From the NCBI GenBank assembly GCA_038320345.1, contig JBBQED010000002.1:248001-312000 (forward strand): a DNA stretch of 64,000 nt, read 5' to 3'. This DNA comes from JBBQED01 sp038320345. Its GTDB lineage: Bacteria; Bacteroidota; Bacteroidia; AKYH767-A; OLB10. The position numbers were made by a program, and so were the translations under genes. The notes under the pieces are model-generated. The model was given only the letters and a program-made list of their open reading frames with translations, had not been told where the DNA came from and did no database searches. Shown piece by piece: positions 17,918-27,500 of this stretch. Every line of letters begins with the position of its first letter. Position 1 is the first letter of the stretch.

Positions 17918-20900
17918 TTACATCACAATTATTTTAATCGATTTAGTGATGTCACCAGCTTGAATGTTCATGAAATAGATTCCTGACTCAAAATTAGAGA
18001 TGTCAATTTGAATACGATTATTGTTTTGCGGATGGTAAGTATTTTGGATAAGTATTCTTCCATTCAGATCGCAGAAATTAACATTAACATTTGAATTTAT
18101 ACTTTGTGAAATGGAGATCTCGGCCGTTTTATCATGGACTAAAACCTGAATTATTTCATTGGAAGTATTACTCAAACTATTTAACGCGTAAATCACTGTT
18201 TGTGAAGTTGAGCTACATCCATTAGTATCAGTTGAAACCACATAATAAATACCGTTAGCAGGATTGTGTAAGGTGTCAGCAGTAAATCCCTGAATTAAAA
18301 CACCATTTAGATACCAAACTAAGTAATCTGTATTCACTGTTACCACTAAACTAGTATTGTAAATATTAAGTACCGGTGTAATTACTGGTGGTAAAACATC
18401 AACAAAGATCGAATCAGTAGCCGTACATAAGCTATCATTTATAAGTGTTGCATAAAACATAAGACTTGTTGGTGGAAAAGCAAATACTGAAGTTCCTGTA
18501 GTTGCGCTCAGAAATGATGTGGGTGTCCAAGTAATAGTATTCAAATACGTAGAACTGGCAGTTAACAAAGTACTGTCTCCATCGCATAAAAGCGAATTTC
18601 CCGATACTTGAAGGTCAGGCAGTGGATTTACATTAACCAGAATAGTATCGTAACCCACACAACCATTTCCATTAGTATTAGTCAAAACATACTCTTGCGT
18701 ACTATCCGGCAAAGCAGTTGGTTGGGCGATAGTATCATTGCTTAAACCTACATTAGGAAACCATTGTAACTGACCAGAATTATTTACAGAACCAATTGTC
18801 ACCGTAGTACCTACACAAACAGAAAAATCGGAACCAGCATTTACATTTGGACTTTGAGAAACACTAAACTGAATTGAATCAGTAGCAGAACCCGCAGCAC
18901 AGGTAAGACTACTGGTCATTGTTACCCTTAAAGTATGATTTCCTTGAAGAGTGTCCAAATTAATCATTGCTGCATCCCAGTTCAGGAGTTGATTATCGAG
19001 AAACCAAATATAATCTGGGTTAGTCCCTCCTCCATTTGATTGAGCAAGAAAATGCAAAGTATCATTCTGACAAATTTTAGAATTAAGTATTGACAGATTA
19101 ACAGTAGGAATCACATTATTGGTAATGGTTAAATCATATCCATTATCCGGTCCTGTTAAAACAGGGTTACTGCACACAGCACGAATTCTGAAGCCCGTCC
19201 CATTAATTCCAATAGGCAATGTACATGTCGCAATAGCAGAAGGATTAATCATCGGAGTATATAATTGAAAAGATCCAATGGTTACCGGCGCGGCAAAGCT
19301 TCCACTAGCATCACTCAACTCCACATCAATTATTGGAGTACCTGAAATTAAATTAGAAGCTAAATAACCAACAAATATTCGACTACCACTACAAAAAATA
19401 CTATCTTCTAAATAAGTCAAATAAATACTATCTCTTTTTACTGTATGCAATAATCCACTTTGACCACCCACACAATAACCATAGCCAGGTTCGGGAATAT
19501 CTATGCTATGCGTTTCCCAATTATTGGCTAAACAATACGTTGGAAGAGTATTCAAATTAACCCCTGCATTTACTGTAATTCGTTGACTGGTAGAACCCGC
19601 AAAATAACCGGTATCATTGTTCACGAATTGCATTTCATTCACTTCGGCATTCGTACCATTCGAAGGATATAAATCTTCCCACCATTCACCTCTATTAAAT
19701 GTTCTATATACCTGCCCAAAAGTACCCGCTACATAACCTGTATCAGGGCTGGTAAAATATATATCATTGAAAGAAGCAAATTGAATGATGCTATCCGTTT
19801 TCAAAGTCCATGAAGCGCCAGCATCATAAGTGCGATATACTTCATTCGCACCACAAACAAAACCGGTATCTCTATTTTGAAAAAAAACACCAGTAAGAGG
19901 ATATGCACTAAAAGTATTTAGAGTAGTATCCCAAGACACTCCACCATCTAAAGATTTCATTAATTTTCCGGTGCCATAAGTCATAAAAATAGTTGAGGTA
20001 TCCAGCACTTGAATATCTATAATTTCTGAACTGATTCCTGCATCGATAGGATCCCACTTTAAACCATGATCAGTACTTAAGAGGATAATTCCAGTATCCC
20101 CTACAGTGATCACCTTTTCATCTGTGATCCATCGTACACGGTTCAATGCAAGAGTTCCTTGATTTCGCCTAATGGTCCAATTTAGACCGCCATTCTTTGT
20201 TTGAAAGATATCTCCATATTTCCCAACAGTAACACCAGTTTCACGATCTCTGAAATCAACACTATACAATTCATCACTGAGTCCACTTAAAACAGAATTC
20301 CAAGTAATTCCTCCGTTTATAGTTTTGAGGATTTGACCTTGACCTCTACCATAAAATCCTGTATTCTCATCAATAAAAGAAATGCTATTGATGAAAGCAT
20401 TAGAATTTATGTTGATGGGATTCCAAGTATTTCCACCATCTATAGTCTTCAACATAAATCCAAGATCCCCAATCACAAAACCAACATTAGCACTAACAAA
20501 ATGGATTTTAGTAATGATGGATCCGGGAGTAATATTAAAAGTTGACCAAGAACTTCCTCCATCAACAGTTTTAAGAATTTTGTTGGGCGCAATTACAAAA
20601 CCAGAATCAGGATTAAAGAAATACAAATCTCGTAAAGGATTGGGTCCAGAATAAACGTTGCTAAAAGAAGTTCCTCCGTTTACTGATTTACGAATTACGC
20701 CATTATCGCCAATGATAAAACCGGTAGTTGGGTTTACAAATTGAACGCCATAAATTGTACCTGAAATTCCAGAAGCAATGGTCGTAAAAGTGGCACCCCC
20801 ATTTGTACTTTTACGTAAGATCCCGTTCTGGCCACAGATAAAACCATTATTAGCATCTGAAAAATAAAGATCATTTAAACCGGCACCAATTCCAGAAGTT

Positions 20901-21247
20901 TGTTGTACCCAGCTAACACCACCATCGGTTGTTTTTAAAACTAAACTAGAATTTCCTAAAGCCCATCCAGTAAAAGCATCAATAAAATGGAGTTTATACA
21001 ATTCATAGGTTGTATTTGTATTCATTCGAGTCCACGTTATACCACCATCAATTGTTTTAACAAGTAAACCTGATGCAGAACAATTTCCAATTCCAGCACC
21101 CAGCCCGCAAGCATAACCTGTTTTTTCACTTACAAAAACAATATCATTAAATCTCCCATTATAAGGAGTTGCAGTACGCCAATTTTGAGCATTGACTTGT
21201 AAACTATTCATTAAAAAAACAAGAATTACTAATTTCAAATATTGCAT
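17918..21247 (-). CDS. Ycf48/sialidase-like beta-propeller repeat protein, T9SS type A sorted
   Basis: 1109 residues with a signal peptide ('LVILVFLMNSLQVNAQ'). Residues ~25-600 are a dozen or more repeats of the type 'FVNPTTGFIIGDNGVIRKS' followed by 'NGGTSF', the signature of Ycf48-like propeller blades also found in sialidase- and Vps10-type folds. This is followed by Ig/PKD-like regions ('VCVGTTVTIGS', 'LLCDGDSTLLTAS') and a T9SS type A tail ending 'SGIYFMNIQAGDITKSIKI'. The usual YPNP phrase is not seen, so the tail is slightly divergent. It should be surface-located or released. No catalytic residues can be assigned; binding or adhesion is the safest guess. It has its own promoter and is divergent from the sugar dehydrogenase gene. 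Confidence 0.85.
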   Translation of the reverse strand: MQYLKLVILVFLMNSLQVNAQNWRTATPYNGRFNDIVFVSEKTGYACGLGAGIGNCSASGLLVKTIDGGITWTRMNTNTTYELYKLHFIDAFTGWALGNSSLVLKTTDGGVSWVQQTSGIGAGLNDLYFSDANNGFICGQNGILRKSTNGGATFTTIASGISGTIYGVQFVNPTTGFIIGDNGVIRKSVNGGTSFSNVYSGPNPLRDLYFFNPDSGFVIAPNKILKTVDGGSSWSTFNITPGSIITKIHFVSANVGFVIGDLGFMLKTIDGGNTWNPININSNAFINSISFIDENTGFYGRGQGQILKTINGGITWNSVLSGLSDELYSVDFRDRETGVTVGKYGDIFQTKNGGLNWTIRRNQGTLALNRVRWITDEKVITVGDTGIILLSTDHGLKWDPIDAGISSEIIDIQVLDTSTIFMTYGTGKLMKSLDGGVSWDTTLNTFSAYPLTGVFFQNRDTGFVCGANEVYRTYDAGASWTLKTDSIIQFASFNDIYFTSPDTGYVAGTFGQVYRTFNRGEWWEDLYPSNGTNAEVNEMQFVNNDTGYFAGSTSQRITVNAGVNLNTLPTYCLANNWETHSIDIPEPGYGYCVGGQSGLLHTVKRDSIYLTYLEDSIFCSGSRIFVGYLASNLISGTPIIDVELSDASGSFAAPVTIGSFQLYTPMINPSAIATCTLPIGINGTGFRIRAVCSNPVLTGPDNGYDLTITNNVIPTVNLSILNSKICQNDTLHFLAQSNGGGTNPDYIWFLDNQLLNWDAAMINLDTLQGNHTLRVTMTSSLTCAAGSATDSIQFSVSQSPNVNAGSDFSVCVGTTVTIGSVNNSGQLQWFPNVGLSNDTIAQPTALPDSTQEYVLTNTNGNGCVGYDTILVNVNPLPDLQVSGNSLLCDGDSTLLTASSTYLNTITWTPTSFLSATTGTSVFAFPPTSLMFYATLINDSLCTATDSIFVDVLPPVITPVLNIYNTSLVVTVNTDYLVWYLNGVLIQGFTADTLHNPANGIYYVVSTDTNGCSSTSQTVIYALNSLSNTSNEIIQVLVHDKTAEISISQSINSNVNVNFCDLNGRILIQNTYHPQNNNRIQIDISNFESGIYFMNIQAGDITKSIKIIVM

Positions 21248-21272
21248 AAAATAAAATTAATTTTTAGAAAAT

Positions 21273-21280
21273 CAAAGATA
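21273..21280 (-). promoter_or_regulatory. -7 promoter element of the Ycf48-like gene
   Basis: On the minus strand TATCTTTG matches TAnnTTTG exactly and lies 25 bases upstream of the ATG at 21247, giving a leader of about 20 bases. Confidence 0.6.
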
Positions 21281-21405
21281 CAAAACAACTCTTCAACAAT
21301 TGATAGTACTTAGTAAGTTAAACACTAATAACATAAATAATAAGCATAAAAAAGCATCTCAAAATTCAAGAACTATGAAGAAAAACCATTGAATCATGAA
21401 ATAAT

Positions 21406-21418
21406 ACCTAAATTAGGT
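21406..21418. promoter_or_regulatory. 13-bp palindrome upstream of the sugar dehydrogenase gene
   Basis: ACCTAA-A-TTAGGT, a perfect inverted repeat around a central A, 17 bases before the ATG at 21436. It may be an operator; no TAnnTTTG element is obvious for this gene. Confidence 0.35.
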
Positions 21419-21435
21419 GTTGAAAAAGAAATCCC

Positions 21436-22995
21436 ATGAAAAAATTCGCCTTGTTTTTACTGTTTTTAACAACTATATTTCAAGGAGAAGCACAAACATT
21501 CATTCGATCAGAACTACCTACACCACTTATAAATCCATGGGAAATCACCTATGGACCCGATAATTATTTATGGATCACAGAATATGGAGGAAAAGTTTGC
21601 CGTGTAGATCCAAACAACGGAAATAAAACAACACTATTTAGTGCCCCCGATTATTACGATGGTTCACCATTGGAGCAATTACAAAATTGTTTTCAACCCA
21701 ATATTGGTACTGGAACTTTAGGATTGACATTAGATCCGGATTTTCTAGATAGTCTACACTCCTATATTTATTTTGTTTATTCCTATAACAGCGGTGATTC
21801 CATACTTCCCTCAACAAAATTTAAAATTAAACGATTGAAATGGGACGCGAATACAAGTACAGTCACGAACGACACAGATTTAGTTAGTTTAATAAGCACG
21901 GGTTACGATCATTTAGGAGGCAGATTATTAGCCATAAAACAAAACAATATCTCTCATCTATTTTTAAGTATCGGCGATCATGGGATATCCGAAACAAATT
22001 CCCCCACCTGTTATATTCCACAGACTGATAATCCGAATAATTTGGCTCAAGATCCTACCACACAAAATGGAAAGATACACAGGTTTAATATCGATGGAAG
22101 TATTCCTACTGACAACCCCATCTACGGCAATTCATTCTACACGAGAGGACATCGCAATCCACAAGGGTTGATGTATAATCCCAATTTAGATCTTATATAT
22201 GACGTTGAACATGGAGATCGATCAGACGATGAAATTAACATCTTACACGCAGGAATGAATTATGGATGGAAAGATGTAAGAGGGTATCATAATGATAATA
22301 ACTATCCGGGAGAAGCAAACTATATTGCCAATTACATCCCCAACCCATTAATTGCAAATGATTCTTTAGTGGAAGCATTCTATGCATGGTGTGCCACTCC
22401 ACAGGATACTTCTCAAATGTTCATTAATTGGTGTACGGTTGCCCCTTCGGATGGAATCTATTATGGAAGTCCTGGGATTGCAGATTGGACGAATAGTTTA
22501 TTAGTGGTAACCTTGAAAAATGGAGTAGTAACTGACAATGAAGTGTTCCAATTTAAATTACTTGCAAACGGAGATTTAGCACCTTCATCTCCCGGAAATC
22601 CCAATCCGAAAACATTTTTTGCAGGAGATGAATTATTAAATGGAAGGCTTAGAGATATTGCTATTTCACCCAATGGCAGACGACTATTTCTGATCAATAA
22701 TGGAGGAGCGCCCACCGATAAAATCATTATTTATGATCTGGATACTACATCTATCGGCATTCCGGAAGTTAATTCTGAGCAAAGCCTGAGTGTTTATCCT
22801 AATCCAGCAAAAAGCGAGATTAGAATTTCTAGCAACATCAAAATTGAACGGATTTCGCTCTTGAATATTGAGGGTCAAACTTTACTAATCAGTAATCAAC
22901 CCACTCTGAATGTGGAAAGGATTCCTTCAGGACTTTACTTCATCTTAGCAGATACAGATAGAGGAATCTTGAAATGTAAATTCATAAAAGAGTAG
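21436..22995 (+). CDS. PQQ-dependent sugar dehydrogenase-like (GSDH family), T9SS type A sorted
   Basis: 519 residues with a signal peptide ('KFALFLLFLTTIFQGEAQ'). The body matches the glucose/sorbosone dehydrogenase beta-propeller family: 'LINPWEITYGPDNYLWITE', 'GTLGLTLDPDF', 'DHLGGRL', 'TRGHRNPQGLMYNPN', 'DVEHGDRSDDEIN' and 'NYGWKDV'. These enzymes oxidise sugars with PQQ and calcium, though many homologues (including Hedgehog-interacting-protein-like ones) lack proven activity. The last ~75 residues are a T9SS type A sorting domain ('LSVYPNPAKSEIRIS', 'SGLYFILA'). Its 3' end is duplicated 1.4 kb downstream, beyond the FkbM gene. Confidence 0.88.
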   Translation: MKKFALFLLFLTTIFQGEAQTFIRSELPTPLINPWEITYGPDNYLWITEYGGKVCRVDPNNGNKTTLFSAPDYYDGSPLEQLQNCFQPNIGTGTLGLTLDPDFLDSLHSYIYFVYSYNSGDSILPSTKFKIKRLKWDANTSTVTNDTDLVSLISTGYDHLGGRLLAIKQNNISHLFLSIGDHGISETNSPTCYIPQTDNPNNLAQDPTTQNGKIHRFNIDGSIPTDNPIYGNSFYTRGHRNPQGLMYNPNLDLIYDVEHGDRSDDEINILHAGMNYGWKDVRGYHNDNNYPGEANYIANYIPNPLIANDSLVEAFYAWCATPQDTSQMFINWCTVAPSDGIYYGSPGIADWTNSLLVVTLKNGVVTDNEVFQFKLLANGDLAPSSPGNPNPKTFFAGDELLNGRLRDIAISPNGRRLFLINNGGAPTDKIIIYDLDTTSIGIPEVNSEQSLSVYPNPAKSEIRISSNIKIERISLLNIEGQTLLISNQPTLNVERIPSGLYFILADTDRGILKCKFIKE

Positions 22996-23124
22996 TTAGT
23001 TTGAATCCTTTTAAGAGATAAACTTTTCCATTCTGTATAATTTTTCAGCCTTTCCGCAAGCGAAATAGGCTGTTTTATACACATAGATTCCAGTCATCAC
23101 TTCGCCATTAAAACGGCCATGCCC
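22849..23124. repeat. Left copy of a ~276-bp direct repeat flanking the FkbM gene
   Basis: This segment holds the last ~49 codons of the sugar dehydrogenase gene and, on the other strand, a piece of the end of a type B adhesin gene. It reappears at 24258-24534, shifted by 1409-1410 bases, with roughly 85-90% identity by eye. The offset changes by one base where the left copy has lost a nucleotide in the adhesin part. Confidence 0.85.
23011..23124 (-). pseudogene. Remnant of a T9SS type B C-terminus
   Basis: Read on the minus strand, this encodes 'GRFNGEVMTGIYVYK' and 'AYFACGKAEKLYR', almost the same as the end of the intact adhesin at 24415-28446. A one-base deletion then shifts the frame, giving 'MEKFIS' and a stop instead of 'KGKVYLLK'. 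There is no upstream coding region, so it is a severed gene end, part of the duplicated junction. Confidence 0.8.
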
Positions 23125-23209
23125 TATTAAAATAATTAAGTTGAATTTCAGGAAAAGAAATATTTGAATAAAGTTAGAATGGTTATATTTCGAATTCTCT
23201 TAAACAATT

Positions 23210-24169
23210 CTATGTTGATATTAGATTAACTTTTGGTTTCATTAATAATCCATTACACAAATCATCAATATCTTTAAAATCAATATATGTTTGAGTGGGA
23301 ATAACGGGAGATATTAAATAGTTCAAACTACGGTTTTGGGGTACGAAACCCTCTTTGCAATAAACAACGCCTTGGTCAAGTATAAGATACAGATAATAAT
23401 TAAAATCTTTTAGTACTTCATTGAAAAATAATTGCCGTTCATCATTAAAAAAACTTTCAAAAATAATTGTGGGTTTATCTCTCTCTAAAATATTAATCAT
23501 TCCTCGAAATACCAGCATTTCAGAAGTTTCCACGTCACATTTTATCAAATCAATTTTCAAATTTCGATTTTCAGCGAAAGTATCTAGCTTTTGAATTTCA
23601 ACTTCTTGTTTTCCCCAAGCAATTTCCGGATAAATTGATTTAGAGAAAGCCTGATTTATCGAAGAAACATCAGTGATAGTTTTGTTTTCAGGAATAGCAA
23701 TATCGATTAAACCGTTCGTATCTCCAATTGCTGAAACAACCACCTCGACATTATCAGCAGCATTTAAATTCAGATTAATTTGCATTCGCTCAGCATTTGT
23801 AAGATACGGCTCAAAGGCAAATATTTTAGAACTTGGATTTGCAATACTCGCTAAGACCGAATATATTCCAGTATTAGCACCGATGTCAACAATAGTTTTA
23901 GATTTTTTGGACAATTCAATAAATAGCTTTAAGTCGGCATCTTCATTATAGGGCAGATTATAATAAAAATAGTTCAAGATTCCATCATCGCAGTTATTAA
24001 AATATTTAAAACGGTGTTCATGAAAATTGCATTTTACAACACCGGAAACAGTCCACCTATTCATTATAAATAAAAACAAATTAGACGAGATTATTGCACA
24101 TCGTTTGATAATTGTCCGAACAATTAAATTTATAATCCTATTTTTCTTAATTGATAAAAGCATACTCAT
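23210..24169 (-). CDS. FkbM-family SAM-dependent methyltransferase
   Basis: 319 residues. Class I methyltransferase motif I 'TIVDIGANTGIYSVLA' (about residues 92-107), 'FAFEPYLTNAERMQINL', and FkbM-type 'IDLIKCDVETSEMLVFRGM' with 'PTIIFESFF' toward the C-terminus. FkbM enzymes O-methylate sugars or polyketides, so a glycan or secondary-metabolite substrate is likely, but no glycosyltransferases are nearby. It is flanked by direct copies of its neighbours' 3' ends, the mark of an insertion, and by AT-rich spacers. The N-terminal ~40 residues are hydrophobic and basic and might anchor it to the membrane. Confidence 0.87.
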   Translation of the reverse strand: MSMLLSIKKNRIINLIVRTIIKRCAIISSNLFLFIMNRWTVSGVVKCNFHEHRFKYFNNCDDGILNYFYYNLPYNEDADLKLFIELSKKSKTIVDIGANTGIYSVLASIANPSSKIFAFEPYLTNAERMQINLNLNAADNVEVVVSAIGDTNGLIDIAIPENKTITDVSSINQAFSKSIYPEIAWGKQEVEIQKLDTFAENRNLKIDLIKCDVETSEMLVFRGMINILERDKPTIIFESFFNDERQLFFNEVLKDFNYYLYLILDQGVVYCKEGFVPQNRSLNYLISPVIPTQTYIDFKDIDDLCNGLLMKPKVNLIST

Positions 24170-24257
24170 TTATTTAAATAGTTTATGGATTAATTACATT
24201 CATCATAATAAACATGAACGAAGTTAGTTAAACTAAATTTCAAATATTCAATCACCT

Positions 24258-24404
24258 CGGATTTCGCTCATAAATATTGAGGGTCAAACTTTACTAATCA
24301 GTAACCAACTCATTCTAAATGTGGAAAGGATTCCTTCAGGAATTTACTTCATCTTAGCATTTACGGATAACAGGATCTTGAAATGCAAATTCAAACAAAA
24401 ATAA
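24258..24404 (+). pseudogene. Severed T9SS type A tail of a sugar dehydrogenase paralogue
   Basis: An open frame of 48 codons ending at TAA 24402-24404 reads 'RISLINIEGQTLLISNQ', 'LNVERIPSGIYFILA' and 'RILKCKFKQK', closely matching the last residues of the intact gene at 21436-22995. It has no start, signal peptide or catalytic domain. Most changes are conservative or synonymous, so the copy was once a functional tail or is young. Confidence 0.8.
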
Positions 24405-24534
24405 TTTCGTTGAATCACTTTAAGAGATAAACTTTTCCCTTTCTGTATAATTTTTCTGCCTTTCCGCAAGCGAAATAGGCTATTTTATACACATAGATTC
24501 CAGCCATCACATCGCCATTAAAACGCCCATCCCA
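24258..24534. repeat. Right copy of the ~276-bp direct repeat flanking the FkbM gene
   Basis: Matches 22849-23124 in the same orientation. Here the adhesin 3' end is the intact one and the sugar-dehydrogenase 3' end is the severed one, the mirror image of the left copy. Confidence 0.85.
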
Positions 24535-27500
24535 TCCTAAGTGAAAATCTTTTGAATTAAATATTTCTTCTCCCCACCGATTATAAATCCACATTTTATC
24601 GAATAGGACGTTAACTCCTTCAATATTGAAAACATCGTTGATTCCATCTTCATTAGGTGTAAAAGCTGATGGAATAAAGAGATAACTATCCTCACAAATC
24701 ACAGAATCTTCTTCCACATCAATATACACTGAATCAATAACCTTACATCCATTCATACCAATCCCATTTACCGTAATCCAAGCAGCGACTAATATTGTTG
24801 CAACAGGATTCTCAATGGTCAAATTACTTAAAAATGCACTACTACTCCAAAGAAAGTTCAGTTGCTGTCCAGAACTAGCATTCAGTTGAATTTGTGTTCC
24901 AGAAACAACCAAGGTATCAGTTGCTGTAATGGTAACCCATGCATTAGTATCCACTGTTAAATTTAACGTTACAATGCTGTCGCAAGAAGTGGTGGTTAAT
25001 GTATCATTATAGTATCCCGGCAGTGTATACATTGTATTTCCAAATACGATGTTTTCACCGGGACAAATTACACTAGTTATTGTATCACGCTTATTGGGTA
25101 ATACTATCAAATTCAACATGACAATACTATCGCAACTAACAGTAGTTAACGTATCCTGATAAATTCCAGTGGTTGAATAAGTATTCAATCCTACGGTATA
25201 CGTATCACCAAAACAAATTGTACGATTGATAGAATCACGTTTAAATGGAGCGACCGTGAGATTAAGGGTAATTATACTATCGCAACTAGCAGTAGTTAAA
25301 GTATCCTGATAAATTCCAGTGGTTGAATAAGTATTCAATCCTACGGTATACGTATCACCAAAGCAAATTGTACGATTGATAGAATCGCGCTTAAATGGAG
25401 TTACCGTGAGATTAAGGGTAATTATACTATCGCAACTAGCAGTAGCTAACGTATCCTGATAAATTCCAGTGGTTGAATAAGAATTCAATCCTACGGCATA
25501 CGTATCACCAAAACAAATTGTACGATTGATAGAATCGCGTTTATAAGGCGCTACCGTGAGATTAAGGGTAATTATACTATCGCAACTAGCAGTTGCTAAC
25601 GTATCCTGATAAATCCCAGTGGTTGAATAAGTATTCAGTCCTACGGAATACGTATCGCCAAAGCAAATTGTACGATTGATAGAATCGCGTTTATAGGGTG
25701 CTACAGAAATATTAATAGTAACGAGACTATCACAACCCAATTGAGAGATTAATGAATCCATATAAATACCGCTAGAAAAGTAATAATGAGTACCGACAAT
25801 AATTGTATCACCGGCACAAAGCGAAAAGGCAACTGAATCTGATAAATAATTAACGATAATCGTAGTAAATAAGATATCACTGCATCCATTAATATTTGTA
25901 ACTGTATCCATATATAATCCTGGTAATCTATAATAAACATTTCCGGACAACACACTATCGCCAGAACAGATTGAAAAGGTATTATTTAGTGTATCAGGAA
26001 GAGCAAAAGCTAAAACGGTAGTTACAATACTATCACACCCAGAAATATTAGCGAGACTGTCCGTATAAATTCCAGGTAATGAATAGAAATTATTACCAAT
26101 TTGAATGGAATCACCTAAGCAAACCACAGCATTTACGGTGACCATGTCGTTCAACCCAATATGATAGCTTTGAAAAATAGTATCTGTGCAACCGTTTATA
26201 TTAACGATTTTATAGATGAGGTATAGTCCGGTATCTGCAGCTGACAAAGAATTTAATACCAATGAATCTCCAGTATAAATAAAACCATTCGGAAAATGCC
26301 ATTCGTAAGTAAAATAAGCGGAAGAAATGCCATACAAAGTCACGTTATTGCCGGGGCATAAACTCCCATTGCGCACCAAGGGGGGAAAACCAGCACTATC
26401 AACGCTAATTTGTTGAATTGTTGAATTCCCGCAAGCATCTCCTACCCTGATTACATAATTCCCAAAGGATGGTATCACAAAGTAGCTACTGTCCTGCTGA
26501 CTATAAACTTGAGGTCCGGAGATAATTTCATAGATAAAAGGAGCAACACCAGTATTACTATCCACTTGTAATTGCACATAGGCCGTACCGTTACATAATA
26601 TAGTATTGTTACTAATAAAAGTTGTTGGAGGTATCGGTGGAATAATAATAGTATCTCTTAAAACCCAGCAATCCTGTAAAGTTGACGTGGCATATCCATC
26701 AAAATACTGCCCACCAAATGGCCCATGCGCATAATAAATTTCAATGGCGTAGGCTCCGGGAGGAAGTGAATTAATCGAATCAAGACCGAATATAGAAGTT
26801 CTTTGATACAATACATTTCCCCCGACTGCGGTGATTGTGCAAGACACTGCCATTGGTGTTGTAGATTGCGCATAGAAATATAATATATTGGTACCTAAAC
26901 AACCTCTCTTTATATAATACTGATAGTCGAGTTCGGCAATATAGGACAATGAAAACGAATCCAGCTGAGAAAATCCACAGGAATCGGAGATACGATACTG
27001 ATATGTACCCGCTGGAAGATTACCAATGGAACCTCCGTATGGAGCGAAATAAAATATCTGAGGATAAATGATAGAGTCAGTAAATGCATAGCCCGGTTTA
27101 GTACTTTTTAATACCGAAGGGCCCGATAATAATTCTACTGTAATCCCAGAAAGAAAATTTCCCGCACTCACATACAGCGTAGCGGAGGAATCCACACAAC
27201 CATATCCATTACTAAAATAGACTACCGGTGGATTTAATGTAGGCCATTGAATTACTTGTTGCCAAACATCTCCGCAACCATCTGTAATCGTTAATTGATA
27301 TAATTGACCTTGAGTTTGGGGTGAAATCACTAACCCACAATAAACATTAGGGCACGACATACTATCCACTAATAATCCAGTAGCTACGTCTATCAATGTA
27401 AAGCTAGAGGGATTTAAAAACTGTGTTGGAATAAATGGATAATAGGGATATGCTTTGAGACGGAAATATGCACCTAATTTCACATTGCAGTTTACCTCAG

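Noticed and set aside
23125..24257. FkbM segment as an insertion sequence or transposon
   Set aside because: There is no transposase, no terminal inverted repeats and no short target duplication; the flanking copies are ~276 bp of neighbouring gene ends, which fits homologous recombination better.
25083..25690. Regular repeats that could suggest a CRISPR array
   Set aside because: The period is 150 bases, there are no unique spacers, the units are in frame within a long coding sequence, and no cas gene is nearby.
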